A stretch of DNA of 64,000 nt from Mucilaginibacter lacusdianchii. Its GTDB lineage: Bacteria; Bacteroidota; Bacteroidia; Sphingobacteriales; Sphingobacteriaceae. Below the pieces are notes generated by a model. It was given only the letters and a program-made list of their open reading frames with translations. It was not told the origin of the DNA and made no database searches. The translations under genes and the position numbers were made by a program. The stretch is taken from contig NZ_WSRW01000001.1 of NCBI RefSeq assembly GCF_009770985.1, positions 1,178,001 through 1,242,000 on the forward strand, written 5' to 3'. Shown here piece after piece: positions 25,215 to 33,422 of this stretch (position 1 is the first letter of the stretch; each line of letters starts with the position of its first letter).

Positions 25215-25412
25215 TTAAATCAAACAACCCTTCGTATTAAGACATATATACCTACTATTGATTTTTATATGTGGATAAATACTGCGAATTCTCCTTCTCC
25301 AGTTGCGGTGCCAAACAATCACCTGCACGTTATTCATTCCTGACAACTGCGTTGTTTTAGTAGTCGTACTACGTTTGTTAGCAGGTTGTGAGGGTTTATT
25401 TTGATCAGCCAT
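25215..25412 (-). CDS. Possible small basic protein
   Basis: A 65-residue frame starts with a plausible hydrophilic N-terminus (MADQNKPSQPANKRST) but ends in an unusual basic and aromatic stretch. No motif is recognised. It could be a frameshifted remnant or a chance frame; I list it because its N-terminal composition looks protein-like. Confidence 0.3.
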   Translation of the reverse strand: MADQNKPSQPANKRSTTTKTTQLSGMNNVQVIVWHRNWRRRIRSIYPHIKINSRYICLNTKGCLI

Positions 25413-25638
25413 TACTTAAACTTCTAATCTTCTATTAATTTTCGATTTAACATCAAAGGCTTTTCAAGTTTAAGATATAAGATGCCTCTAATGCCTTATA
25501 TACTTTGTTTTGATATGGTTCTGTAAGCTTGTATTAAATACGGTAATCTTTATAGTACTTACCTGGTTGTAATAAATAGGCTACTTCAATTGGGAAATGT
25601 CAGTTTTATAATGAATACTATTAATATGATTACTGACG

Positions 25639-26163
25639 TTAAAAATCGGGCTTATATCCTATCCTTTTCCGCTCTTGCGAATGATCATTTTTTTCGATTA
25701 ACTCATCAAGGTATCTGAAGACGATCTCCATATTTTTATCTTGGTTGTCAAGTTTCTTTTTGATTGTATCTATCTCTGTACGTAATTCTAAATTGTCCAG
25801 AAACATTTTACGGATACGGGTAAATATTCGCATAACCTGAATGTTTACCATTATCGCTTGCTTACTGTTTAATACACTTGAAAGCATAAGCACGCCATGT
25901 TCAGTAAACACATAAGGAAGCTTTCGTCTGCCGCCGCGTTTTGATGTCGCAAATTGCGACATCAAACTACCAAACTCAGCTTCGTTTAATCTGAACATGA
26001 AGTCATCAGGGAACCTGTCTGCGTTTCTTGCTACCTGTTCATTTAACCGGCGCGTTTCAACACCATAAAGTTCGGCAAGGTCACTGTCAAGCATTACTTT
26101 TTGATCTCTGATGAGATATATTTTGCTCATCAGTGTTTCATCAGGAATCAAGGTATTTTCCAT
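25639..26163 (-). CDS. ORF6N-domain DNA-binding protein
   Basis: This 174-residue protein has an ORF6N/KilA-N-like DNA-binding domain at residues 10-100: IYLIRDQKVMLDSDLAELYG, NEQVARNADRFPDDFMFRL and the YVFTEHGVLML signature, followed by a coiled-coil tail (residues 120-165). Such proteins are common on phages and integrative elements and act as regulators or repressors, in some phages as anti-repressors. It is 109 bases downstream of the integrase on the same strand, so it may help to control integration or excision. Confidence 0.88.
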   Translation of the reverse strand: MENTLIPDETLMSKIYLIRDQKVMLDSDLAELYGVETRRLNEQVARNADRFPDDFMFRLNEAEFGSLMSQFATSKRGGRRKLPYVFTEHGVLMLSSVLNSKQAIMVNIQVMRIFTRIRKMFLDNLELRTEIDTIKKKLDNQDKNMEIVFRYLDELIEKNDHSQERKRIGYKPDF

Positions 26164-26271
26164 TATAGTTAGATTAAGATGTAAAGTGTTGACTGTCTAT
26201 TATCATATTGCCCATCAGAGACCTCCTTGAAAATTCAAATTGTTATCTAACGGCTCCGAATATTTTCTTTC

Positions 26272-27519
26272 TTATTCTGGCTGAACTTCTAAGCGCTTTT
26301 TGAGCCGTTTCATATCCTTGCTCAGTTTGGTTTCTACCACTCTCGCATAAATTTGAGTAGTGCTTATTTTAGTGTGACCTAATAGCTTGCTTACTGATTC
26401 AATAGGAACGCCATTGGATAAGGTTATGGTTGTAGCGAACGTATGCCGTGCGACATGAAAAGTAAGCACCTGCTTTATGTTACAGACGTCTGCAATTTCT
26501 TTCAAATAAGAATTAAGCTTCTGATGACTTAAAGTAGGCAGGAGTTTACCCTCGGCAAGCACTTGCGGGTCGCCCTCATATCTTTCAATAATTGCTAACG
26601 CCTGAGGTAACAAAGGGATTTTAACAGATGTGTCTGTCTTCTGCCGGCGGGTGACGAGCCAAAACAAACCGTTTTCTTTCTCCACCACGTTATCCGGCGT
26701 TAACTGGCATACATCAATATAAGCCAGACCGGTGTAACAGCTGAAAATAAACAGATCCTTAACAATTGATAATCGTGCTATATTAAACTCCTTCTTCTCG
26801 ATCCGCTTCAGTTCCTTAGGAGTGAGACATGGCCTTTCTGTTTTCTGAAATTTGAGCTGATAAGCCTGGAATGGATTTTTAGGTAACCAATCCAACTTTA
26901 CGGCTAAGTTTACCATTTTGCACAGCCGCTCCAGGTGCTTCATCACACCATTATTTCCAAGTTCTCTTTGCCTAACCTCGGGTTGTCTGTTGCGAAGGTA
27001 ATGCTCAAATTCTATGATAAACTGATAATTAAGCTCCGAAAGATATTTGTCAGTGGTTTTGAAATGTATATTTAAAAACTCCTTAATATATTTTTGAGTC
27101 GTATAATAATTTTTCATCGTTCCTACTTCAAGTACCTTTGATTGATCTGCGTTATGGAATTCTATGAGCTTACATAGCGTATATTCTATCTTGTCCTGGC
27201 CTGTAAACCTATTCTTTACCAGTGTAGCTGTAATTAGCTTCTGTTGAAGAAAAAGCTCCTGGTAGCTTTCCACTATTCCAGACCGGTATTGCTCTAAATA
27301 ATTATTGAGGTTCGTCACTTCCTGCTTGCTCCCCTTGGCCATACCCCTACTTGCATTCCAGTTAGCCGGATCAATAGACCTTTTAACTGACAAGTCGGTA
27401 CGGTGGCCGTTTACCGTGATCCGTACATAAATTGGTACTTTACCATCTGTAGTAGCTTTGTATTTCCTTAAATAAAAAATTACTCCGAAGGTGTTGCTTT
27501 GCGTTTTCATATCTGTCAA
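26272..27519 (-). CDS. int: Tyrosine recombinase integrase of the element
   Basis: This 415-residue site-specific recombinase inserts and excises the element at tRNA-Pro. It has an N-terminal arm-binding domain (residues 10-90), a SAM-like core-binding domain (about 115-210) and the catalytic domain. HVARHTFAT (near 354-362) gives the HxxR box, LGHTKISTTQIYARV the third histidine and the nucleophilic tyrosine near 390. The first catalytic arginine position reads TGLAYID, without arginine; replacement there is seen in Bacteroidota integrases such as IntDOT. The gene reads away from the att site 290 bp distant, and its upstream region contains repeated GGGCAC motifs that may be its arm sites. 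Confidence 0.93.
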   Translation of the reverse strand: MTDMKTQSNTFGVIFYLRKYKATTDGKVPIYVRITVNGHRTDLSVKRSIDPANWNASRGMAKGSKQEVTNLNNYLEQYRSGIVESYQELFLQQKLITATLVKNRFTGQDKIEYTLCKLIEFHNADQSKVLEVGTMKNYYTTQKYIKEFLNIHFKTTDKYLSELNYQFIIEFEHYLRNRQPEVRQRELGNNGVMKHLERLCKMVNLAVKLDWLPKNPFQAYQLKFQKTERPCLTPKELKRIEKKEFNIARLSIVKDLFIFSCYTGLAYIDVCQLTPDNVVEKENGLFWLVTRRQKTDTSVKIPLLPQALAIIERYEGDPQVLAEGKLLPTLSHQKLNSYLKEIADVCNIKQVLTFHVARHTFATTITLSNGVPIESVSKLLGHTKISTTQIYARVVETKLSKDMKRLKKRLEVQPE

Positions 27520-27555
27520 TTCTAGTTTTCAAATAGCTTTAAATTGACCGGGCAA

Positions 27556-27711
27556 AAAGTGCCCTATTGAAATCAAGGTAATCCAACCCCTTCAAAAGGC
27601 ACTAAAACCCGTCAAAATAAATGAAGTATCAAATTGACTATCAGCACTTTAATACCCTATTTGTGCCCCTAATATAAATATTGTATTTGGGGCACCCAAT
27701 AGGGCACCTTT
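27556..27711. promoter_or_regulatory. Possible integrase arm-type sites, right end
   Basis: Copies of a common motif lie between int and attR: AAAGTGCCCTATTG (27556-27569, the complement of CAATAGGGCACTTT), TTGTGCCCCTAAT (27661-27673, inverted), GGGGCACC (27689-27696) and CAATAGGGCACCTTT (27697-27711). Related GGCACC motifs occur near the left end (4293-4314). This is the layout expected for arm-type sites, and the first copy could also let the integrase repress its own gene. Confidence 0.45.
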
Positions 27712-27750
27712 GGTTTGATATAACTTAAATGAATTGGGCTGGAATAAAAT

Positions 27751-27786
27751 AAAAAAGCCCTTAAATCATTGATTTAAAGGCTTTTT
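27751..27786 (-). terminator. Terminator downstream of tRNA-Pro, supplied by the element
   Basis: A hairpin with arms AAAAAGCCcTTAAATCA and TGATTTAAAGGCTTTTT (one bulged C) lies 24 bp beyond the 3' end of tRNA-Pro and reads out into a T-run in the tRNA direction. It lies on the element side of the att core, so the element replaces whatever terminator the tRNA had before insertion. Confidence 0.65.
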
Positions 27787-27808
27787 GATGGCTTTTGACC
27801 ACTAAAAT

Positions 27809-27823
27809 GTCGGGATGGCAGGA
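27809..27823. repeat. Right attachment site (att), inside the 3' end of tRNA-Pro
   Basis: The second copy of GTCGGGATGGCAGGA. It covers the 3' acceptor strand, discriminator and the first part of the T-arm of tRNA-Pro, which remains intact on the chromosomal side, as is usual for tRNA-targeting integrases. Confidence 0.9.
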
Positions 27824-27883
27824 TTTGAACCTACGACCTCCAGCACCCCATGCTGGCGCGATACCGGGCTACGCTACATCCCG
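27810..27883 (-). tRNA. tRNA-Pro (anticodon GGG)
   Basis: The minus strand folds into a full cloverleaf: 7-bp acceptor stem CGGGATG/CATCCCG, an anticodon arm CCAGC-ATGGGGT-GCTGG with anticodon GGG reading CCC/CCU proline codons, and a T-arm with GTTCAAATC. The discriminator is A and CCA is not encoded. Its 3' end is the integration target of the element. Confidence 0.93.
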
Positions 27884-27920
27884 AAGATAATCAAAGTAAC
27901 TGCTCTGGCAAGAGCAGGAA

Positions 27921-27928
27921 CAAATATA
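27921..27928 (-). promoter_or_regulatory. Likely -7 element of the tRNA-Pro promoter
   Basis: On the minus strand TATATTTG matches the Bacteroidota -7 consensus and lies 38 bp before the tRNA. The -33 region is only a T-rich stretch. A 6-bp inverted repeat (TGCTCT/AGAGCA, 27901-27916) lies between promoter and tRNA. Confidence 0.5.
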
Positions 27929-28152
27929 AAGATGTTACTGAAAAGTTAAAAAAAATTATTTAGAAGCCTTACTACCTTTTTAAGGCTTTTGTTCATCTCC
28001 CACAATTAAAGTATCATTTTTTTTCACTCTATTAAACACAAACCATTAAATAACAACACATTCGTAATAGTTGTAATTAATTATACTTGGTGTTTATTAT
28101 ACAATTAGCTTCTGTATTTTTCGTTTCACTTTATAATTAGCTACATTAGTGT

Positions 28153-31100
28153 TTGGATATGGCATCATCAGATAATTACGCTTTGCTGATTGATAAGGTG
28201 AATACCTTTATTCGCAGGTATTATTTGAACAACTTGCTGCGCGGACTCATTTTTTTAGGAGCCGGCTTGTTGTCTGCCTACATTATGCTGGTATTTTCCG
28301 AACATTATGGCAATTTCGGTATTCGTCTGCGCACAATTCTGTTTTATACTTTCATCTTATTAAACCTGTGTTTGCTCAGTTGGCTGGTCATTCCGTCTTT
28401 TCTGGCTTATTTTAAGCTAAGTAAAACACTTACGCACGATGAAGCTGCTGAAATTATAGGTCAGCATTTTGGTGATGTGAAAGACAAATTGCTCAACACT
28501 TTGCAACTCAAAAAACTGGCCGATAGCCATGACCAGCACCGCCATTTAATTGAAGCCAGTATTAACCAAAAAATAAGCGAATTGCACCCGGTCAGCTTTC
28601 CGTCGGCTATTAACTTGCAAGAAAACAGGCGCTATTTGAAGTGGGTAATTCCACCAGCGGCTATCATTGCTGTAGTAGCTTTGGCTGCGCCATCTATTTT
28701 GGTAGATAGCACTAAACGGCTCATCCATCATAACCAGTATTATGCGCCGGCTGCACCGTTTAAGTTTGTGGTTGTCAACAACCACTTGTCGGCCATTCAA
28801 GGACAGGACTTAAAGCTGGACATCAAACTGGAAGGTAACCAACTGCCAGCAGATGTATATCTGGAAACGGGCAGCAATACTTTTAAGCTGGACAAGGATA
28901 ACCTAACCCGCTTTCATTACCTGTTTAGTAATTTGCAGCAAAATACCGAGTTTCGGATCACAGCTAATGGCTATTACTCGGAGCCATATCATATACAGGT
29001 AAACGTTAAACCGGCACTGCTTCATTTTGATGTAACGCTAAATTACCCGGCCTATTTGCACAAAAAAAGCGAACAACTCAACAACGCTGGCGATTTAACG
29101 CTGCCGGCCGGCACCAGCGTAACCTGGCAGCTGCATACACAACATGCCAGCAATGTTAACTTTGCTATTAACAACGTACAAAAGCAGTTGGCCCCGGCCG
29201 AGGAAGATTTATTTAAACATACAGAACGCATTAACCAAAACACTACTTACAACCTGCAGCCATTAACACCTGCTGCCGGAACCGGCGATGCGGCCAATTA
29301 CCGCATTAATGTAATAGCCGATGAAATGCCGGCCATTAACGTACAAGAAAAGCAGGATTCGGTAAGCAGTAAGGCATTGTATTTTACGGGTGATATTCAT
29401 GATGATCATGGATTTTCGTCGTTAACATTTCACTATACTGTAGGTTCGGGCAATCGTAGTAAAGCATTCGTAAGGCACGTTAATGCAAATTTGGGGCAAA
29501 CGCAATCAGCATTCTTTTATTTCTGGAACCTTAAAGATTTGAATGTTGCTCCCGGCGACCAGGTAAGCTATTATTTTGAGGTTGCTGATAATGACGGCGT
29601 TTCGGGGCCTAAAAAAGTACGGTCTTCTGAGCGCACTTTGCAGGTGCCTACTGAAAAGCAGGTGAACGAGCAATTAAACGCTGGCACCCAGGTAGTTAAG
29701 CAAAAAATGCAGTCGGCCATAAAATTGGCCGGTCAGTTAGAGCGCGAGGCACAAAAGCTAAATCAGTTATTGCTCAATAAAAATCAGCTAAGCTTTGATG
29801 AAAAAAAGCAGGTTGAAGATTTATTGAAAAAGCGGGCGGAACTGAACAACCTGGTAAAAGAAATACAAGAAGAAAATAAAAAGAACTTATACAACCGCCA
29901 GGAAAACCAGCAGCAAAGCCAAGAACTGCAGCAAAAGCAGAAAGAAATGGAAGACCTGTTTAAGAACATAATGGACGAAAAAACGCAGGACTTATTAAAA
30001 CGCCTACAGGATTTGTTGCAAAACGAACAAAAAGAAGGTACCCGCAGCGAGCTGTCCAAAATGCAGAACGATAACAAGTCTTTAAAAAAGGAGCTTGACC
30101 GTATGTTGGAACTGTATAAAAAACTGGATTTTGAACAAAAACTCAATCAAAATATCAACCAGTTGAACAAATTGGCCGATGAACAGCAAAAACTTTCTGA
30201 ACAAACCCAGCAACCCGGCGCCAACCAGCAACAATTGCAGCAACAACAGGACAAGCTAAAGCAAGATTTCGAAGACGTTAAGAAAAACTTAAACGATTTA
30301 CAAAAAAGCAACGAACAGTTGGAACGCAAAACCAACTTTGAAAAGCCGGAGCAGGAACAAAAAGCTGCCGAACAGGAGATGAACAATAGCAGTAATGAAC
30401 TGCAAAAAAACAATCGCAACAAGGCATCACAAGCACAGCAGCGGGCCGCTCAGCAAATGCAAAAAATGGCTGCCAAAATGCAAAAAGATAGCCAGGAAGG
30501 TGAAGAGAGCGAAACCCAGGTAGATGCTCAGCAATTACGAGAATTGCTAAAAGTACTGGTCAATAGCTCGTTTGAGCAAGAAAAGGTTATGCAAAATTTG
30601 CGCGGCATGAACCCGAATGATCCGAGCTACATCAGCATGGCGCAAAAACAAAAAGATATAAAAGATAATCTTAAAACGGCAGAAGATACGTTATATTCTT
30701 TGAGCAGACGTATTCCGCAAATACAATCTACCGTAAACAAGGAAGTAAAGGGCATAAACGACAATATTGACAAGGCGCTAGAAAGCCTGGGCGACCGCCG
30801 TACGGCCGAAGCCAACCGAAATCAACAGTATGCCATGACCTCGATGAATAATTTGGCACTGCTATTGAACGAAGCTTTAGAACATTTACAAGATGCCATG
30901 AGCAGTGGGAAGGGCAAGAGCGGAAAACAGCAGCAATCATTACAGCAACTGAGTCAGATGCAACAGCAGCTGAATCAGAATATGCAAAAAATGAGGCAGC
31001 AATTGCAGCAACAGGGCAACCAGGGCCAAAGTGCCAAAGGGCAAGGCCAACAAGGCAACAATGTGAGCGAACAACTTGCCCGCATGGCCAGGCAGCAACA

Positions 31101-31491
31101 AACAATACGGCAGCAGTTGCAAAAGCTAAATCAAGACAATAATGAAGATGGCACAGGCAAGCTGGGTAATTTGGATAAAATATCCAAAGAAATGGAACAA
31201 ACCGAAAACGATCTCGTAAACAAGCGCATTACCGATGAATCGATAAAAAGGCAGCAGCAAATACAAATGCGGTTGCTGGAAGCAGAGAAGGCAGAACGGG
31301 AAAGAGAGGAAGACAAACAGCGCCAAAGCCAGGCCGGTAAAAATTTGCCACCGGGTTATATAAAGGCATTACAAAACTATCAGCAGCAAAAGGTTAAGCA
31401 AACCGAACAAATACAAACGGTACCGCCAGCGCTGAATTTTTACTATAAACAGAAAATAAAACGTTATTTTGACCAACTCAATGCAAGATAA
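28153..31491 (+). CDS. Large membrane-anchored DUF4175-like protein
   Basis: This 1112-residue protein has two N-terminal membrane helices (about residues 30-53 and 63-88) and a third near 170-190, then a beta-rich periplasmic-type region (200-520) and a very long Gln/Lys/Glu-rich coiled coil (about 540-1060). This architecture matches the DUF4175 proteins found in many Bacteroidota, whose function is not known. The extreme glutamine content is a property of the family and not a sign of assembly error. The end overlaps the next gene by 11 bases, linking it to the RsbW-like ATPase and YbeY. Confidence 0.8.
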   Translation: MDMASSDNYALLIDKVNTFIRRYYLNNLLRGLIFLGAGLLSAYIMLVFSEHYGNFGIRLRTILFYTFILLNLCLLSWLVIPSFLAYFKLSKTLTHDEAAEIIGQHFGDVKDKLLNTLQLKKLADSHDQHRHLIEASINQKISELHPVSFPSAINLQENRRYLKWVIPPAAIIAVVALAAPSILVDSTKRLIHHNQYYAPAAPFKFVVVNNHLSAIQGQDLKLDIKLEGNQLPADVYLETGSNTFKLDKDNLTRFHYLFSNLQQNTEFRITANGYYSEPYHIQVNVKPALLHFDVTLNYPAYLHKKSEQLNNAGDLTLPAGTSVTWQLHTQHASNVNFAINNVQKQLAPAEEDLFKHTERINQNTTYNLQPLTPAAGTGDAANYRINVIADEMPAINVQEKQDSVSSKALYFTGDIHDDHGFSSLTFHYTVGSGNRSKAFVRHVNANLGQTQSAFFYFWNLKDLNVAPGDQVSYYFEVADNDGVSGPKKVRSSERTLQVPTEKQVNEQLNAGTQVVKQKMQSAIKLAGQLEREAQKLNQLLLNKNQLSFDEKKQVEDLLKKRAELNNLVKEIQEENKKNLYNRQENQQQSQELQQKQKEMEDLFKNIMDEKTQDLLKRLQDLLQNEQKEGTRSELSKMQNDNKSLKKELDRMLELYKKLDFEQKLNQNINQLNKLADEQQKLSEQTQQPGANQQQLQQQQDKLKQDFEDVKKNLNDLQKSNEQLERKTNFEKPEQEQKAAEQEMNNSSNELQKNNRNKASQAQQRAAQQMQKMAAKMQKDSQEGEESETQVDAQQLRELLKVLVNSSFEQEKVMQNLRGMNPNDPSYISMAQKQKDIKDNLKTAEDTLYSLSRRIPQIQSTVNKEVKGINDNIDKALESLGDRRTAEANRNQQYAMTSMNNLALLLNEALEHLQDAMSSGKGKSGKQQQSLQQLSQMQQQLNQNMQKMRQQLQQQGNQGQSAKGQGQQGNNVSEQLARMARQQQTIRQQLQKLNQDNNEDGTGKLGNLDKISKEMEQTENDLVNKRITDESIKRQQQIQMRLLEAEKAEREREEDKQRQSQAGKNLPPGYIKALQNYQQQKVKQTEQIQTVPPALNFYYKQKIKRYFDQLNAR

Positions 31492-31915
31492 AATGCAACC
31501 GGACAATATTCAAACAGGAGAGTTATTTACACTGCAACTGCCCTCAAAGCAGGAGAGCATTGTATTGCTCGAAAACCTGATAGAAGATATAGCCAATAAA
31601 TATCACATAAGCGAAGATACCTTTGCCAACATGATGACCTGCCTTAATGAAGTGGTAATTAACGCCATTGTACACGGCAATAAAAATGATGAAAGCAAAT
31701 TGGTTATCGTAAACGCCGAGGTAGATGCAAAACGTGCTATTTGGACGATTACTGATGAGGGCGAGGGTTTTGATTACAATCAACTGCCCGATCCAACAGC
31801 GGAAGAGAATTTGGAAAAGCTTACCGGACGCGGTGTGTTTATTGTTAAACACCTGGCCGATCAGTGTATTTTTAACGCTAAAGGCAATGAAGTTGAACTC
31901 CATTTTAAATATTAA
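31481..31915 (+). CDS. RsbW/SpoIIAB-like ATP-binding protein (anti-sigma factor type kinase)
   Basis: This 144-residue protein is a GHKL-type ATPase of the RsbW/SpoIIAB group. The N-box is CLNEVVINAIVHGNKND, the G1 box DEGEGFDY and the G2 box GRGVFIVKHLAD. Such proteins bind partner proteins or phosphorylate anti-sigma antagonists. The ATG at 31481 is preferred over an upstream TTG; it overlaps the end of the preceding gene by 11 bases, and the stop shares a base with the ybeY start, so the three genes are coupled. No anti-anti-sigma partner is seen here. Confidence 0.85.
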   Translation: MQDKMQPDNIQTGELFTLQLPSKQESIVLLENLIEDIANKYHISEDTFANMMTCLNEVVINAIVHGNKNDESKLVIVNAEVDAKRAIWTITDEGEGFDYNQLPDPTAEENLEKLTGRGVFIVKHLADQCIFNAKGNEVELHFKY

Positions 31916-32340
31916 TGGGGTTAATCAATTTTTTTACAGAGGATATTAATTACCGGCTTAAAGACAAACTTAAACTGAAAAGCTGGATAAAAGATACTAT
32001 TAAGGCCGAAGGATACCTGCTGGATGAATTGAACTATATTTTATGTTCAGACGCCTATTTGCTGCAAATAAACCAGCAGTATCTTAATCATGATACGTTT
32101 ACCGATATCGTAACCTTTGATAATTCTGAAAAGGAAAAGCGCATTACCGGTGATATTTTCATTTCGGTAGAGCGAACGCAAGAAAACGCTGTTAAGTTTA
32201 ACGTAAGCCCCGAAACCGAATTGCACCGCGTAATTATACACGGTGTTTTGCATTTATTAGGCTACCTCGACAAAAAGCCTGCCGACAAGAAACTGATGAC
32301 CGAGAAAGAGGACTTTTATCTGACACAAAAGACTTTTTGA
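31915..32340 (+). CDS. ybeY: Endoribonuclease YbeY (rRNA maturation)
   Basis: This 141-residue zinc-dependent RNase acts in 16S rRNA 3' end maturation and ribosome quality control. The signature HGVLHLLGYLDKK gives two zinc histidines; the position of the third histidine in the E. coli consensus (GYDH) is aspartate here, which I recall as normal for Bacteroidota. Length is typical. The start ATG overlaps the stop of the upstream ATPase gene by one base. Confidence 0.93.
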   Translation: MGLINFFTEDINYRLKDKLKLKSWIKDTIKAEGYLLDELNYILCSDAYLLQINQQYLNHDTFTDIVTFDNSEKEKRITGDIFISVERTQENAVKFNVSPETELHRVIIHGVLHLLGYLDKKPADKKLMTEKEDFYLTQKTF

Positions 32341-32366
32341 TAGTCAGGCAATTGCAGTATCTTAGC
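32336..32366 (+). promoter_or_regulatory. Promoter for the glutathione peroxidase gene
   Basis: TTTG at 32336-32339, a 19-base spacer and TATCTTAG at 32359-32366 fit the Bacteroidota promoter with one mismatch in the -7 box. It starts inside the end of ybeY and leads to the ATG at 32389. Confidence 0.5.
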
Positions 32367-32388
32367 TTTAACTAAACGGATTAAACAT

Positions 32389-32898
32389 ATGAAAATATTA
32401 GCCTTAATGCTCACGCTGCTATTCGCAGCACCCAGCTCTATTTACGATTTCAAATTGAAATCTATTGAAGGAAAAGATTTTAAATTGTCTAAGTACAAAG
32501 GTAAAAAGGTACTGATTGTAAATACCGCCTCTAAATGCGGCTATACCCCTCAGTACGCCGAACTGCAAAAACTGGCCGACCAGTATAAAGACAAACTAGT
32601 AGTAGTAGGCTTTCCGGCCAACAATTTTAACGGTCAGGAACCCGGCACCAATACCGAGATACAGCAATTTTGCCAGAAAAACTATGGCGTAAATTTTCCG
32701 CTGAGCGAAAAAGTAAGCGTAAAAGGTGATGATATAGCACCGCTGTTTAAATACCTGACTACCGCCGAAAACCCTGATTTTACCGGCGACATCAAATGGA
32801 ACTTTGAAAAGTTCCTGATTGACGAAAACGGCAAGCTGGTTCACCGCTACCGTTCCAATGTAAAACCATTATCTCCAGAGATAACCAGTCAGTTATAA
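32389..32898 (+). CDS. Glutathione peroxidase family protein
   Basis: This 169-residue thiol peroxidase reduces peroxides, in bacteria usually with thioredoxin as electron donor. The catalytic cysteine is in NTASKCGYTPQY (near residue 49), the glutamine and tryptophan of the catalytic tetrad in FPANNFNGQEPG and IKWNFEKFLID. A hydrophobic N-terminus (MKILALMLTLLFAAPSS) is a probable signal peptide, suggesting that the enzyme works in the periplasm. It is a single-gene unit with its own promoter and a strong terminator. Confidence 0.92.
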   Translation: MKILALMLTLLFAAPSSIYDFKLKSIEGKDFKLSKYKGKKVLIVNTASKCGYTPQYAELQKLADQYKDKLVVVGFPANNFNGQEPGTNTEIQQFCQKNYGVNFPLSEKVSVKGDDIAPLFKYLTTAENPDFTGDIKWNFEKFLIDENGKLVHRYRSNVKPLSPEITSQL

Positions 32899-32907
32899 AG
32901 ATATTTG

Positions 32908-32930
32908 AAAGGCGCTTTTTAAGCGCCTTT
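32908..32930 (+). terminator. Rho-independent terminator after the peroxidase gene
   Basis: AAAGGCGCTT, a TTT loop and AAGCGCCTTT followed by TTT form a GC-rich 10-bp hairpin with a T-run, 10 bases after the stop codon. Confidence 0.9.
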
Positions 32931-32948
32931 TTTGTTAACTCATGAATT

Positions 32949-33329
32949 ATGTCATCTGAACTAACCCAAAACGCTATACAATCCTTTGACGAAAACTTTT
33001 GCTCTTATCTTGAATATCATCTTACAAGAACGTTTGCAAACAGTTCTCATAAAGCAGTTAATAGGCTGTGGTGCGATGGTATTGCGATGCCTTATGATAG
33101 CAAACAGCTTACTCAACAAAACGTACATTCAACGCAGACTATTACAACAAAAGCTTGGATTGGTCTTAGCGGACAGGATGTTTATGAGATGACCATCAAA
33201 TTAGGGCCTACTGCAGTAGAGAGACATAATCAAAATCTAAGTTTAATAGATTGCTTACCTGACGAGAGGTCATTTGATTGGATAAGTTTAGATTTTGATA
33301 CTAAAATCATTGTCCTAGAGCTACGCTAA
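32949..33329 (+). CDS. Uncharacterised 126-residue protein
   Basis: I do not recognise this small soluble protein. It has no signal peptide or membrane segment and starts with a helical segment (ELTQNAIQSFDENFCSYLEYHL). It stands alone between two strong terminators. The alternating hydrophobic pattern at the C-terminus (WISLDFDTKIIVLELR) suggests a beta-strand ending. Function unknown. Confidence 0.65.
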   Translation: MSSELTQNAIQSFDENFCSYLEYHLTRTFANSSHKAVNRLWCDGIAMPYDSKQLTQQNVHSTQTITTKAWIGLSGQDVYEMTIKLGPTAVERHNQNLSLIDCLPDERSFDWISLDFDTKIIVLELR

Positions 33330-33367
33330 AAGCAAATTTTAAAAATCCTGCCTTAATGCAACTAAAC

Positions 33368-33400
33368 AAAACAAGGTGCTTAGTCAAAGCACCTTGTTTT
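33368..33400. terminator. Bidirectional terminator between convergent genes
   Basis: AAAACAAGGTGCTT, AGTCA, AAGCACCTTGTTTT: 14-bp perfect arms with A- and T-runs on the outside, which suits both the gene at 32949 (+) and the phosphatase at 33423 (-). Confidence 0.9.
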
Positions 33401-33422
33401 GTTATTTTATTATATTTTGTAT

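Larger units (their letters stand above)
4217..27823. mobile_element. Integrative and mobilizable element in tRNA-Pro, with defence cargo
   Basis: The element is bounded by a perfect 15-bp direct repeat; the right copy is the 3' end of tRNA-Pro(GGG). From left to right it carries the Hachiman-type operon, a nuclease gene, the HEPN/SWIM/XRE group, the metallopeptidase/deaminase group, mobilization genes with a candidate oriT, an excisionase-like protein, the DUF2975/XRE/S41 cassette, an ORF6N protein and the integrase. There are no coupling-protein, VirB4 or other conjugation genes and no replication initiator. It is therefore best described as a mobilizable element that needs a helper for transfer. 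Intact int, mob and att features suggest it may still be active. Confidence 0.88.

Noticed and set aside
29784..31326. Several long frames opposite the DUF4175-like gene
   Set aside because: They are the antisense of a glutamine/lysine coiled coil, giving Ser/Phe/Cys/Leu-rich nonsense.
29650..31450. Possible tandem repeat or assembly problem in the Gln-rich coding region
   Set aside because: The CAG/CAA richness follows the coiled-coil coding sequence; there is no exact repeat unit and the frame stays intact.
31915..32340. Loss of a zinc ligand as evidence of a broken ybeY
   Set aside because: The third ligand position is Asp instead of His, which I recall as normal in this phylum; all else is intact.
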